NCBI RefSeq assembly: GCF_026008495.1
Contig: NZ_BQUN01000099.1
Coordinates: 16,567-51,771, forward strand
Source of the DNA: Streptomyces sp. A012304
GTDB taxonomy: Bacteria; Actinomycetota; Actinomycetes; Streptomycetales; Streptomycetaceae
DNA: 35,205 nucleotides
Direction: 5' to 3'
A model generated the notes under the pieces. The model was given only the letters and a program-made list of their open reading frames with translations. It did not search any database and was not told the origin of the DNA. Positions 1 through 7,463 of this stretch are shown in pieces (the first letter of the stretch is position 1; each line of letters begins with the position of its first letter). Both the position numbers and the translations under genes were made by a program.

Positions 1-2425
1 GCAGGGCGAGGGAGCGCTTGTGGTTGAGGAAGCGGTGGCGCAGACGGGCGAGGTTGTCGGGGCGGGTGTACTCGGGGCCGTAGATGATGCGCAGGTACTC
101 GCGGCCCCGGCACTTGATGCCGGGCTGGAGGAGACGGCCGTGTTCGCCGCCGCGCACCAGGGCGCCCAGCGGCTTGACGACCATGCCCTCACCGCCGCGG
201 CCGGTCATCTCCAGCCACCAGTCCACGCCGGCCCGCACCGACTCCGGGTCGGCCGTGTCGACGTACAGGCGCCGGGTCGTCTGGAGCAGACCGGTGCTGT
301 CGTGTTCCACCAGGCGGTCCAGCAGGGACAGCTGCTCGTCGTGGGGCAGGGCCGCCAGGCTGCGGCCCTGCACGGCGAGGATCTGGAACGGCGCCAGACG
401 GACCCCCTCCAGGCCTTCCGTGGCCCAGCAGTAGCGGCGGTAGGCCTCGGTGAACGCGGCCGCGTCCGAGGCCCGTTCGCGCTGGCGGGACAGCAGGTCC
501 GAGACGTCGACGCCCCTCGCCGCCGCGCCCTCCAGGGCGGTCAGCGCACCCGGGAACACCGCGCCGGACGCGGCGCCGACGGCCGCGTACTGCGAGCGCA
601 GCAAGCCGGACGCCTTCAGCGACCACGGCATCAGCTCGGCGTCCAACAGCAGCCAGTCCGTGTCGAGTTCGGCCCACAGACCGGCCTCGTCGACCGCCGC
701 CCGGACCCGTCCGAGGATCTCCTCCGTCACCGACTCGTCGTCGAAGAAGGGGCGGCCGGTACGGGTGTACAGGGACCCGGTGGGGCCGTCGACGCCGAAC
801 CGTCCGCGCGCCGCCGCCGCGTCCCGGCAGACCAGCGCCACCGCCCGCGAACCCATGTGCTTCTCCTCGCACACGACCCGCTCCACCCCGTCCCGGGCGT
901 ACTCGGCGAAGGCCTCGGCCGGGTGCTCCAGGTAGCCCTCGACGTGGGACGTGGCCGTGGGGGCCATCGTCGGCGGGAGGTACGGCAGCAGCCGCGGGTC
1001 CACGGCGAAGCGGCTCATGACCTCCAGGGCCGCCGCCGCGTTCTCCTCGCGGATGCCGACCCGGCCCTGGTGCCGGGTCTCCACCACCCGGCGGCCGTGC
1101 ACGTCCGCCAGGTCCAGCGGACGCCCGTCGTGGCCGCCCGGCGCCTCCGACCGCAGCGGCTTGGCCGGCTCGTACCAGACCCGCTCGGCCGGTACGTCGA
1201 CCAGCTGCCGCTCCGGCCAGCGCAGCGCGGTCAGCTTGCCGCCGAAGACGGCGCCGGTGTCCAGGCAGATGGTGTTGTTCAGCCAGGTGGCCTCCGGGAC
1301 GGGCGTGTGGCCGTAGACCACGGCCGCCCGGCCGCGGTAGTCCTCCGCCCACGGGTAGCGCACCGGCAGGCCGAACTCGTCGGTCTCGCCCGTGGTGTCG
1401 CCGTACAGGGCGTGCGAGCGGACGCGGCCCGAGGTGCGGCCGTGGTACTTCTCCGGCAGGCCGGCGTGGCAGACGACCAGCCTGCCGCCGTCGAGCACGT
1501 AGTGGCTGACGAGTCCGTCGATGAACTCCCGCACCTCGGCGCGGAACTCCTCGCTCTCGCCCTCCATCTGCTCGATGGTCTCGGCGAGACCGTGGGTGTG
1601 CTGGACCTTGCGGCCGCGCAGGTGGCGCCCGTACTTGTTCTCGTGGTTGCCGGGCACGCACAGCGCGTTGCCGGACTTCACCATCGACATCACCCGGCGC
1701 AGCACGCCCGGGCTGTCCGGGCCGCGGTCGACCAGGTCACCGACGAAGACGGCGGTACGGCCCTCGGGGTGCACACCGTCGGTGTAGCCCAGCTTGCCGA
1801 GCAGGGCCTCCAGTTCGGCGGAGCAGCCGTGGATGTCGCCGATGATGTCGAAGGGGCCGGTGAGGTGGGTCAGGTCGTTGAAGCGCTTCTCGGTGACGAC
1901 GGTGGCGTGCTCGATCTCCTCCGCCCCGCGCAGCACGTGCACCTTGCGGAAGCCCTCGCGCTCCAGGTGCCGCAGGGACCGGCGCAGTTCGCGGGTGTGG
2001 CGCTGGATGACCCGGCGCGGCATGTCGGCCCGGTCGGCGCGGGCCGCGTTGCGCGCGGCGCACACCTCCTCGGGCACGTCGAGCACGATCGCGATGGGCA
2101 GCACGTCGTGCTGCCTGGCCAGGTCGATCAGCTGGCGCCGGGCGTCCTGCTGCACGCTGGTCGCGTCGACGACCGTGCGGCGGCCGGCGGCCAGGCGCTT
2201 GCCCGCGATGTAGTGCAGGACGTCGAAGGCGTCCTTCGTCGCGCTCTGGTCGTTCTCGTCGTCGGAGACCAGGCCGCGGCAGAAGTCGGAGGAGATCACC
2301 TCGGTGGGCTTGAAGTGCCGTCGGGCGAAGGTGGACTTGCCCGAGCCGGAGGCGCCGATCAGCACGACGAGGGAGAGGTCGGTGACCGGCAGGGCGCGTG
2401 CCCTCAGGGGGGTCTCGGTGGTCAT
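1..2425 (-). CDS. pnkp: Polynucleotide kinase-phosphatase-ligase Pnkp (3' end off window)
   Basis: End-healing and sealing enzyme of the bacterial Pnkp/Hen1 RNA repair system. Translating the minus strand from the ATG at 2425 gives three modules: an N-terminal P-loop kinase (Walker A GASGSGKST, residues 24-32), a central metallophosphoesterase (GDIHG at 196-200, GDLVDRGPDS near 229-238, GNHEN near 259) and a C-terminal ligase-like adenylyltransferase with the lysine motif EEKHMGSR (Lys522). The frame stays open to the left edge, so about 808 codons are present and the family's last few dozen residues are missing. The start overlaps the hen1 stop by 4 bases, indicating translational coupling. 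In characterised homologues the kinase and phosphatase heal the ends of cleaved RNA, and the ligase domain needs Hen1 to seal. The identification is firm; the target RNAs in this organism are unknown. Confidence 0.95.
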   Translation of the reverse strand, partial: MTTETPLRARALPVTDLSLVVLIGASGSGKSTFARRHFKPTEVISSDFCRGLVSDDENDQSATKDAFDVLHYIAGKRLAAGRRTVVDATSVQQDARRQLIDLARQHDVLPIAIVLDVPEEVCAARNAARADRADMPRRVIQRHTRELRRSLRHLEREGFRKVHVLRGAEEIEHATVVTEKRFNDLTHLTGPFDIIGDIHGCSAELEALLGKLGYTDGVHPEGRTAVFVGDLVDRGPDSPGVLRRVMSMVKSGNALCVPGNHENKYGRHLRGRKVQHTHGLAETIEQMEGESEEFRAEVREFIDGLVSHYVLDGGRLVVCHAGLPEKYHGRTSGRVRSHALYGDTTGETDEFGLPVRYPWAEDYRGRAAVVYGHTPVPEATWLNNTICLDTGAVFGGKLTALRWPERQLVDVPAERVWYEPAKPLRSEAPGGHDGRPLDLADVHGRRVVETRHQGRVGIREENAAAALEVMSRFAVDPRLLPYLPPTMAPTATSHVEGYLEHPAEAFAEYARDGVERVVCEEKHMGSRAVALVCRDAAAARGRFGVDGPTGSLYTRTGRPFFDDESVTEEILGRVRAAVDEAGLWAELDTDWLLLDAELMPWSLKASGLLRSQYAAVGAASGAVFPGALTALEGAAARGVDVSDLLSRQRERASDAAAFTEAYRRYCWATEGLEGVRLAPFQILAVQGRSLAALPHDEQLSLLDRLVEHDSTGLLQTTRRLYVDTADPESVRAGVDWWLEMTGRGGEGMVVKPLGALVRGGEHGRLLQPGIKCRGREYLRIIYGPEYTRPDNLARLRHRFLNHKRSLAL

Positions 2426-3885
2426 GCGGCCTTCGCCTCCTTCTGGGCGGTCAGGGAGAAGACGGCCATCTGGGTGGGCGGTCCCACCTCGGGGTCGTCG
2501 GGTCCGACGGGTCGGAACCCGACCTCGTAGCCGTGCCGTTCGGCGACCGCGCCCGCCCAGGCGCGGAACTCCTCCCGCGTCCACTCGAAGCGGTGGTCGC
2601 GGTGCCGGACGTGCCCGGCCGGGAGGCTCTCCCAGCGGACGTTGTACTCGACGTTCGGCGTGGTCACCACGACGGTCCGGGGGCGGGCCGCGCCGAACAC
2701 CGCGTACTCCAGGGCGGGCAGCCGGGGCAGGTCGAGGTGCTCGATCACCTCGCTGAGCACGGCCGCGTCGTACCCCTTGATCCGGTTGTCGGTGTACGCC
2801 AGCGAGCCCTGGAAGAGCGTCACGCGCGCGGCCTGGCGCTCCCCCATGCGGTCCAGCCTCAGCCGCCGGGAGGCGATGGTGAGCGCCCGCATCGACACGT
2901 CGACGCCGACGATCTCGGTGAACCGCGGCTCCTTGAGCAGCGCCTGCACCAGATGGCCCTCGCCGCAGCCGAGGTCGAGGACGCGGGCGGCGGCGGACTC
3001 CCGGAGCGCGGCGACGATCGCGTCCCGGCGCTGCACGGCGAGCGGCGTCGGCTTCTCCTCGGTCTCCTTCTCCGCCTCGACGGCGTTGTCGATCTCCTCG
3101 ACCTCGCTGTCGTCGGTCTCGGCGAGCCGCACCAGCTCCAGCCGCTCCATCGCCTGCCGGGTCAGCGACCAGCGGCGCGAGAGGTAGCGGCTGGTGATCA
3201 GCTTCTGCTCGGGGTGCTCGGGCAGCCAGCCCTCGCCGGCCCGCAGCAGCTTGTCGACCTCGTCGGAGGCGACCCAGTAGTGCTTGGCGTCGTCGAGGAC
3301 CGGCAGCAGCACGTACAGGTGCCGCAGCGCCTCGGCGAGGGTCAGCGCCTCGGACTCCAGGACCAGCCGCACGTACCGCGAGTCGCCCCACTCGGGGAAC
3401 GCGGTGTCCAGCGCGACCGGTTCGGCGGTCACCGTCCAGCCGAGCGGCTCGAACAGACGCCGTACGAGGTCGGGGCCGCCTCGGGCGGGCAGCGCGGGCA
3501 CTTCCACGCGCAGCGGCCGAGGCCGCGCGGGCAGTTCGGGCCTGGCCGCGCACACGCCCCGCATCGCGCTGGAGAAGACGGCGCTCAGCGCGACCGCGAG
3601 CAGGGAGGAGGCCGCGTAGGGGCGGTCGTTGACGTACTGCGCGAGGGCCGCGTCGGGCGCGCCGCCGCGGCCCTTGCCCTTGCCGCGCCGGACCAGCGCC
3701 ACGGCGTCCACCTCCAGCAGCAGCGCCGCCGTACAGCGCCCGGCGTCGGCCTCGGGATAGAGGACGTGCGCCGTGCCGTAGGAGGTGGAGAACGCCTGCG
3801 CCTTGTCGGGATGCTTGTGCAGCAGGAAGCCCAGGTCGGTCGCGGGGCGTTCGGGGTCGCCGGTGGTACTGATCGTCAGGAACAC
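2422..3885 (-). CDS. hen1: 3'-terminal RNA ribose 2'-O-methyltransferase Hen1
   Basis: A 487-residue bacterial Hen1. It methylates the 2'-OH at the 3' end of a healed RNA before Pnkp seals it, protecting the repaired RNA from re-cleavage. The N-terminal half (about 1-240) matches the ligase-activating region of bacterial Hen1. The C-terminal half is a SAM methyltransferase with LDLGCGEG near 303-310, the metal-binding ExxEH signature (Glu379, Glu382, His383) and a further His in HVRHRDHRF (425-433). I chose the GTG start at 3885 because it lies 9 bases after a GAGG box and gives the usual MFLTI-type N terminus; longer reading frames upstream look non-coding. It is upstream of and overlaps pnkp, so the two form one operon. 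Confidence 0.95.
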   Translation of the reverse strand: MFLTISTTGDPERPATDLGFLLHKHPDKAQAFSTSYGTAHVLYPEADAGRCTAALLLEVDAVALVRRGKGKGRGGAPDAALAQYVNDRPYAASSLLAVALSAVFSSAMRGVCAARPELPARPRPLRVEVPALPARGGPDLVRRLFEPLGWTVTAEPVALDTAFPEWGDSRYVRLVLESEALTLAEALRHLYVLLPVLDDAKHYWVASDEVDKLLRAGEGWLPEHPEQKLITSRYLSRRWSLTRQAMERLELVRLAETDDSEVEEIDNAVEAEKETEEKPTPLAVQRRDAIVAALRESAAARVLDLGCGEGHLVQALLKEPRFTEIVGVDVSMRALTIASRRLRLDRMGERQAARVTLFQGSLAYTDNRIKGYDAAVLSEVIEHLDLPRLPALEYAVFGAARPRTVVVTTPNVEYNVRWESLPAGHVRHRDHRFEWTREEFRAWAGAVAERHGYEVGFRPVGPDDPEVGPPTQMAVFSLTAQKEAKAA

Positions 3886-3995
3886 GTGGGTTTGCCTCGA
3901 ATGGGAAGGGAGCGACGGCCGTCGCTCGTATGTTCTGTCCAACGTACCGACGACACGCCGGACGGACGCGGGATTTTCCGTGCGGCCGGCCCCGG

Positions 3996-4928
3996 CTACT
4001 CCACCGCCCGCTGCCACGGGCGGACCCCGAGCTGCCCGGTGGTCCCCAGGTCGAGGTGGGGTGTCACCATGAACGGGTCGGCGCCGGCCTTGGCCCGGAC
4101 CCGGACGTAGGGGACGTCGACGGGCGTGCCGGACTGGGTGGTGTTGCGCCACACCAGGGTGGAGGTGGCCTTCTCGCCGGGCTTCAGGGTGACGGGCCGG
4201 GGCGGTTCGTCGGGCCCGGCCGCGCTGGAGACGGCGCCGCTGCCCTGGAGGATCCGGACGCCGTCGACGGGCTGGTGCTCGTCGTCGAGCAGCTCCAGCT
4301 GCGGGTAGCCCTCGACGCTGTAGTCGCGCTTGCCGCAGTTCTCCAGGTGCAGTCCCACGACGCGCAGGCCCATGGCCGCGTCGCCCTCGTCGGCGGTGAC
4401 GCGGATCCCGGAGGGCGGGCAGTCCCCCGTCCCGGCCGGTGCCTCGTCGGAGGGGACCTTGGTCACTTCCGTGATCTTCACCCGCGTCACCGGGGAGGCT
4501 CCCGGCGGCAGTTCCGCAAGGGCGACGGTGCCGCGCACCGTCTTCCCCGCGCCGACCGCGCCCACGGTCTCGCGCTGGTGGCTCATGGCCTCGCCGGCAC
4601 TGGAGCTGAAGGTGAACACGATCGTGTAGGTCAGCGCCTCGGTGCCGGTGTTGGTGACTTCGTACTCGGCGGAGACAACCGGGTCGACGGGTCCGCGGGG
4701 AAGCGAATCCGCATGGACGCCCAGTCCCCGGCTGGGGCTCGGTGAGGCGGTGGGGACGGTCATGGAGGTGATCCGGACGCCGTCGACGCCCGGATCGGTG
4801 ACCTGGGTGCGGGGCGGCGGACCGGCCGTGCCGGGGCCGCTGTCGGGCGTACCGGAACGTTCGGACCCACAGGCCGCGAGCAGCAGGCAGGCCGCGAGGG
4901 CCGGGAGGAGGGGGGTGGCTCTGCGCAT
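3996..4928 (-). CDS. Secreted lipoprotein with DUF4232-like domain
   Basis: A 310-residue protein with a lipoprotein signal peptide: MRRATP, a hydrophobic core, then the lipobox LLAAC with Cys20 as the likely lipidated residue. A Pro/Ser/Thr-rich linker (about 22-75) leads to an immunoglobulin-like segment (about 85-150, VSAEYEVTNTG pattern) and a C-terminal region (about 168-300) with the CPPSGI...LHLENCG pattern and paired cysteines of actinobacterial DUF4232 proteins. It is probably anchored to the outer face of the membrane. No enzymatic motif is visible and the family has no established function. It follows the LLM oxidoreductase gene in the same direction after a 113-bp gap, so co-transcription is possible but not evident. 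Confidence 0.8.
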   Translation of the reverse strand: MRRATPLLPALAACLLLAACGSERSGTPDSGPGTAGPPPRTQVTDPGVDGVRITSMTVPTASPSPSRGLGVHADSLPRGPVDPVVSAEYEVTNTGTEALTYTIVFTFSSSAGEAMSHQRETVGAVGAGKTVRGTVALAELPPGASPVTRVKITEVTKVPSDEAPAGTGDCPPSGIRVTADEGDAAMGLRVVGLHLENCGKRDYSVEGYPQLELLDDEHQPVDGVRILQGSGAVSSAAGPDEPPRPVTLKPGEKATSTLVWRNTTQSGTPVDVPYVRVRAKAGADPFMVTPHLDLGTTGQLGVRPWQRAVE

Positions 4929-5007
4929 CCGGTCACCCCATCAGCCCGCGGCCCCGGCAACCGTGACGGAAGCCACAGCTCCGGTCACAGGGCTGTCACA
5001 GGTGGCG

Positions 5008-5027
5008 GTGGCCGTCCTCCCGGCCAC
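5008..5027 (-). terminator. Possible weak terminator hairpin after the LLM gene
   Basis: GTGGCC (5008-5013) and GGCCAC (5022-5027) form a 6-bp stem with an 8-base loop, just beyond the stop codon of the oxidoreductase on the minus strand. There is no U-tract. Short GC stems are common in this genome, so this is tentative. Confidence 0.25.
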
Positions 5028-5041
5028 GGACCTCGTCCGTG

Positions 5042-5965
5042 CTACGACAGCTGGGACTGCACCTGAGCGGAGATCAGTTCCAGGTGGTCCAGGTCGTGCA
5101 GGTCGAGGATCTGGAGGTAGATCCTGCGGGAGCCGACCTCGGCGTACCGGCCGATCTTGTCGACGACCTCGGCCGGGGTGCCGGCCAGGCCGTTGCGCTT
5201 GAGCTCGTCGACCTCGCGGCCGATCGCGGCGGCACGGCGGGCGACCTCCTGGTCGTCCCTGCCGACGCAGACCACGAGGGCGTTGGAGTACGTGAGCGCG
5301 TCGGCCGCGCGGCCGGCCCGCTCGGCGGCGGCCCGCACCCGGCCGAACTGGCGCTCGGTGTCCTCGATGGAGGCGAACGGCATGTTGAACTCGTCGGCGT
5401 GGCGGGCGGCGAGCCGCGGGGTGCGGGTGGCGCCGTGGCCGCCGATCAGCACGGGGATCTTCTTCTGCGCCGGCTTGGGCAGCGCGGGCGAGTCCTTCAG
5501 CTGGTAGTGCTCGCCCCGGAAGTCGAAGGTCTTGCCGGCCTCGGTGCCCCACAGGCCGGTGACGATCTCCAGCTGCTCCTCCAGGCGGCCGAACTTCTCC
5601 TTCGGGAAGGGTATGCCGTACGCCGTGTGCTCCTCCTCGAACCAGCCGGCGCCGAGGCCGAGTTCGACGCGGCCGCCGGACATCTGGTCCACCTGTGCGA
5701 CCTGGACGGCGAGGACGCCGGGCAGCCGGAAGGTGGCGGCGGTCATGAGGGTGCCGAGGCGAATGCGGCTGGTCTCGCGGGCGAGACCGGCGAGGGTGAT
5801 CCAGGCGTCGGTGGGGCCGGGGAGACCGTCGACGTCGCCCATCTTCAGATAGTGGTCGGAGCGGAAGAAGGCGTCGAACCCCAGGTCTTCGGTGGCCTTC
5901 GCCACGGTGAGGAGGGTGTCGTAGGTGGCGCCCTGCTGGGGCTCGGTGAAGATGCGGAGATCCAT
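5042..5965 (-). CDS. LLM-class F420-dependent oxidoreductase
   Basis: A 307-residue luciferase-like TIM-barrel protein. The N terminus (MDLRIFTEPQQG), FFRSDHYL near residues 33-40, SGGRVELGLGAGWFEEEH in the middle and the VLIGGHG segment are typical of actinobacterial F420-dependent enzymes, which transfer hydride from reduced F420 to small organic substrates. The substrate cannot be predicted. I prefer the ATG at 5965 because GGAGG precedes it and homologues begin there; an ATG at 5974 is the alternative, adding three residues. The gene stands alone in the minus-strand housekeeping block with no obvious link to its neighbours. A TTGACT box lies upstream near 6100, but no convincing -10 follows it. 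Confidence 0.88.
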   Translation of the reverse strand: MDLRIFTEPQQGATYDTLLTVAKATEDLGFDAFFRSDHYLKMGDVDGLPGPTDAWITLAGLARETSRIRLGTLMTAATFRLPGVLAVQVAQVDQMSGGRVELGLGAGWFEEEHTAYGIPFPKEKFGRLEEQLEIVTGLWGTEAGKTFDFRGEHYQLKDSPALPKPAQKKIPVLIGGHGATRTPRLAARHADEFNMPFASIEDTERQFGRVRAAAERAGRAADALTYSNALVVCVGRDDQEVARRAAAIGREVDELKRNGLAGTPAEVVDKIGRYAEVGSRRIYLQILDLHDLDHLELISAQVQSQLS

Positions 5966-6261
5966 GCCCTCCATCCTGCATCCCGGGCCTTCCAGCGGCC
6001 GCACCGGTCCCCGCCGCCTCGTCCGCCCCCCCCTTGCGCCGGTGGCCCGTCAACGCCGCCGGTCCCCCTGACCTCGCCGGTCCCCGGTCGGGTGAAAAAA
6101 GTCAACGCCCTACGGAGGCCGCCACGGGGGCCAGTGACCCGCCTGGGCGATGATCGTTGGCTGGGCGGAGCCGGACCGCCCGGCGCCCGCGCCCGGCCGG
6201 TCAGCGCCGGGGCGTCACCCGCATCAGGCCTCTCGCGGGGCCGGGGGCCGAGGAGGCCGAC

Positions 6262-6423
6262 ATGTCCGAGGAAACCATGAGCCCGGTGGGGCAGCCGAAG
6301 GGGCTGCTCCAGCAGATGGAGGAGCTGATGGCGGCGCTGAACGCGGACCTCTCCGCGCTGGAGGCCCTCCAGTCGGGCGCGGCGCCGGCGTGTGCGTCGC
6401 GCGACGAGGGCGAGGTCGGCTGA
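6262..6423 (+). CDS. Small acidic helical protein, 53 aa, unknown function
   Basis: A short gene beginning at the ATG at 6262 with a strong ribosome-binding site (GAGGAGG, about 6 bases upstream). The 53-residue product starts MSEETMSPVG and has an amphipathic heptad-like segment (LLQQMEELMAALNADLSALEALQ, about 15-37) followed by an Ala-rich tail and an acidic end. It could form a small coiled coil or partner a larger protein. There is no signal peptide, membrane segment or cysteine array, and no modification or export genes adjoin it. The 296 bases upstream (5966-6261) hold no other gene that I can support. The start and ribosome-binding site are good; no function can be given. Confidence 0.6.
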   Translation: MSEETMSPVGQPKGLLQQMEELMAALNADLSALEALQSGAAPACASRDEGEVG

Positions 6424-6472
6424 GGTCCCTCGCTCTGGGGGCCGTCGCCCCCAGACCTCCGCCGGTCCGGTC

Positions 6473-6934
6473 TCACCGCTCCGGTAAGGCGCCCTCTCGC
6501 GCCGCCAGCTTCCGCAGCATCTCCAGCACCCGGTCCCGGGACTCGTCCGCCGCGTCGATGGCCTCCATGCACTGCCAGTACGTGCCCTCGCCGTCCGCCG
6601 CGCTGGCGATGCCGACGAGGGCGATGCCGACCTCGCCGAGCAGACCGCTCAGGCAGAGCAGGGCCTCGCGGGCGTCGTCCAGTTCGGTGAGCTGGGCGGC
6701 GCGCAGGTCGCCCGGGTCGAGGTCCGGGGCGTCGAGCACCCCGCAGCCTCTGCCCGCCAGCTCCGTCAGTCCCAGTGCCTCGCCGCGCAGTTCGGGCGGG
6801 CCGGAGACGGCGAGGCGGCTGCCGATCGCCTGCGCCAGGGCCTGCGCCTGCCACACCTCCGTCAGTGTCCGAGGCCCGTCACCGCTGTGTGCGAGAGCGC
6901 GCCTGCTCGTCAGAATGAGCCGCACCGCGTCCAT
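6473..6934 (-). CDS. DUF6099-like hypothetical protein
   Basis: A 153-residue, mostly helical, cytoplasmic protein beginning MDAVRLILTSRRALA. It resembles a streptomycete family that I recall as DUF6099, recognised by the N-terminal segment and the repeated Ala/Glu-rich helices (EVWQAQALAQAIGSRLA near 27-43, GEGTYWQCMEAIDAADESRD near 114-133). No catalytic motif, signal peptide or membrane helix is visible. It is convergent with the 53-residue gene across a 49-bp gap. The coding call is supported by the normal amino-acid composition compared with the Arg/Pro-rich alternatives in other frames. Function unknown. Confidence 0.7.
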   Translation of the reverse strand: MDAVRLILTSRRALAHSGDGPRTLTEVWQAQALAQAIGSRLAVSGPPELRGEALGLTELAGRGCGVLDAPDLDPGDLRAAQLTELDDAREALLCLSGLLGEVGIALVGIASAADGEGTYWQCMEAIDAADESRDRVLEMLRKLAAREGALPER

Positions 6935-7048
6935 GCGCCGCCCCCGTCCGTCTGCGACGTGCTCCTCGCACGTCCGTCACTCGAACTCCCTTGCCCACTA
7001 CCCAGAGTGAGGGACTGTGGGGCGAAAAGCCAGAGGAAGGCGGAAATC

Positions 7049-7057
7049 TGTGGACAA
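7049..7057. other. Single DnaA-box-like 9-mer in a 202-bp intergenic region
   Basis: TGTGGACAA reads TTGTCCACA on the minus strand, a perfect match to the Streptomyces DnaA-box consensus. It lies in the gap 6935-7136 upstream of the DUF6099-like gene. It is alone, so it is not an origin; it could be a titration or regulatory site, or chance. The rest of the gap holds nothing else I can identify. Confidence 0.3.
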
Positions 7058-7121
7058 CAAATCGGTTTCGGGCGGCGGGACGACTCCGGAGAGTGATACT
7101 GGAAGATTGCCCTCCGGACTG

Positions 7122-7154
7122 CGGCGCCGGGAACCTCTACGGCGCCGGGAACCT
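7122..7154. repeat. Tandem duplication at the 3' end of the MazG-like gene
   Basis: The 15-mer CGGCGCCGGGAACCT occurs at 7122-7136 and 7140-7154, an 18-bp period. The inner copy encodes the last residues of the MazG-like protein (RFPAP). The outer copy lies just past its stop codon and would encode the same residues again, so it looks like a short slippage duplication with a stop created at the junction. Confidence 0.6.
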
Positions 7155-7463
7155 GCGCTCGTTGCGGTCGATCTTCGCGTCCAGCGCGGCCAGCGGGTCG
7201 ATGCCGAGCACCTCGCACAGTTGCAGCAGATAGGCGAGGACGTCGGCGACCTCGTCGGTGACCCGGTGGGCGGTGTCCGGGTCGTCCATCACGCGGGCCG
7301 ACTCCTCCGGGGTCAGCCACTGGAAGATCTCCACCAGTTCGGAGGCCTCCACGCTGAGCGCCGAGGCGAGGTTCTTGGGGGTGTGGAAGGGCTGCCAGTT
7401 CCGCGCGGCCGCGAACTCGGCAAGTCGGCGCTGGAGCCGCGCCACGTCGAGGTGTTCTGTCAC
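7137..7463 (-). CDS. MazG-like nucleotide pyrophosphohydrolase
   Basis: A 108-residue all-alpha NTP pyrophosphohydrolase of the MazG/RS21-C6 type. The Mg-binding acidic motifs are visible: EASELVEIFQW (about 36-46) and DEVADVLAYLL (about 70-80). Such enzymes hydrolyse (d)NTPs, often non-canonical ones, to the monophosphate and pyrophosphate, sanitising the nucleotide pool. The GTG start at 7463 overlaps the stop of the upstream ATPase gene (GTGA), so the two are translationally coupled. Substrate unknown. The C terminus ends in RRFPAP inside a short tandem DNA duplication. Confidence 0.85.
   Translation of the reverse strand: MTEHLDVARLQRRLAEFAAARNWQPFHTPKNLASALSVEASELVEIFQWLTPEESARVMDDPDTAHRVTDEVADVLAYLLQLCEVLGIDPLAALDAKIDRNERRFPAP

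Noticed and set aside
20..2530. An 836-codon open frame on the plus strand opposite pnkp
   Set aside because: Same GC-bias effect; the minus strand encodes the Walker A, phosphoesterase and ligase motifs of Pnkp in order.
6262..6423. Ribosomal-peptide precursor
   Set aside because: No leader/core pattern, no cysteine or modification-prone core, and no modification or export genes adjacent.
7049..7057. Replication origin
   Set aside because: Only one DnaA-box-like 9-mer, with no cluster of boxes and no dnaA/dnaN nearby.
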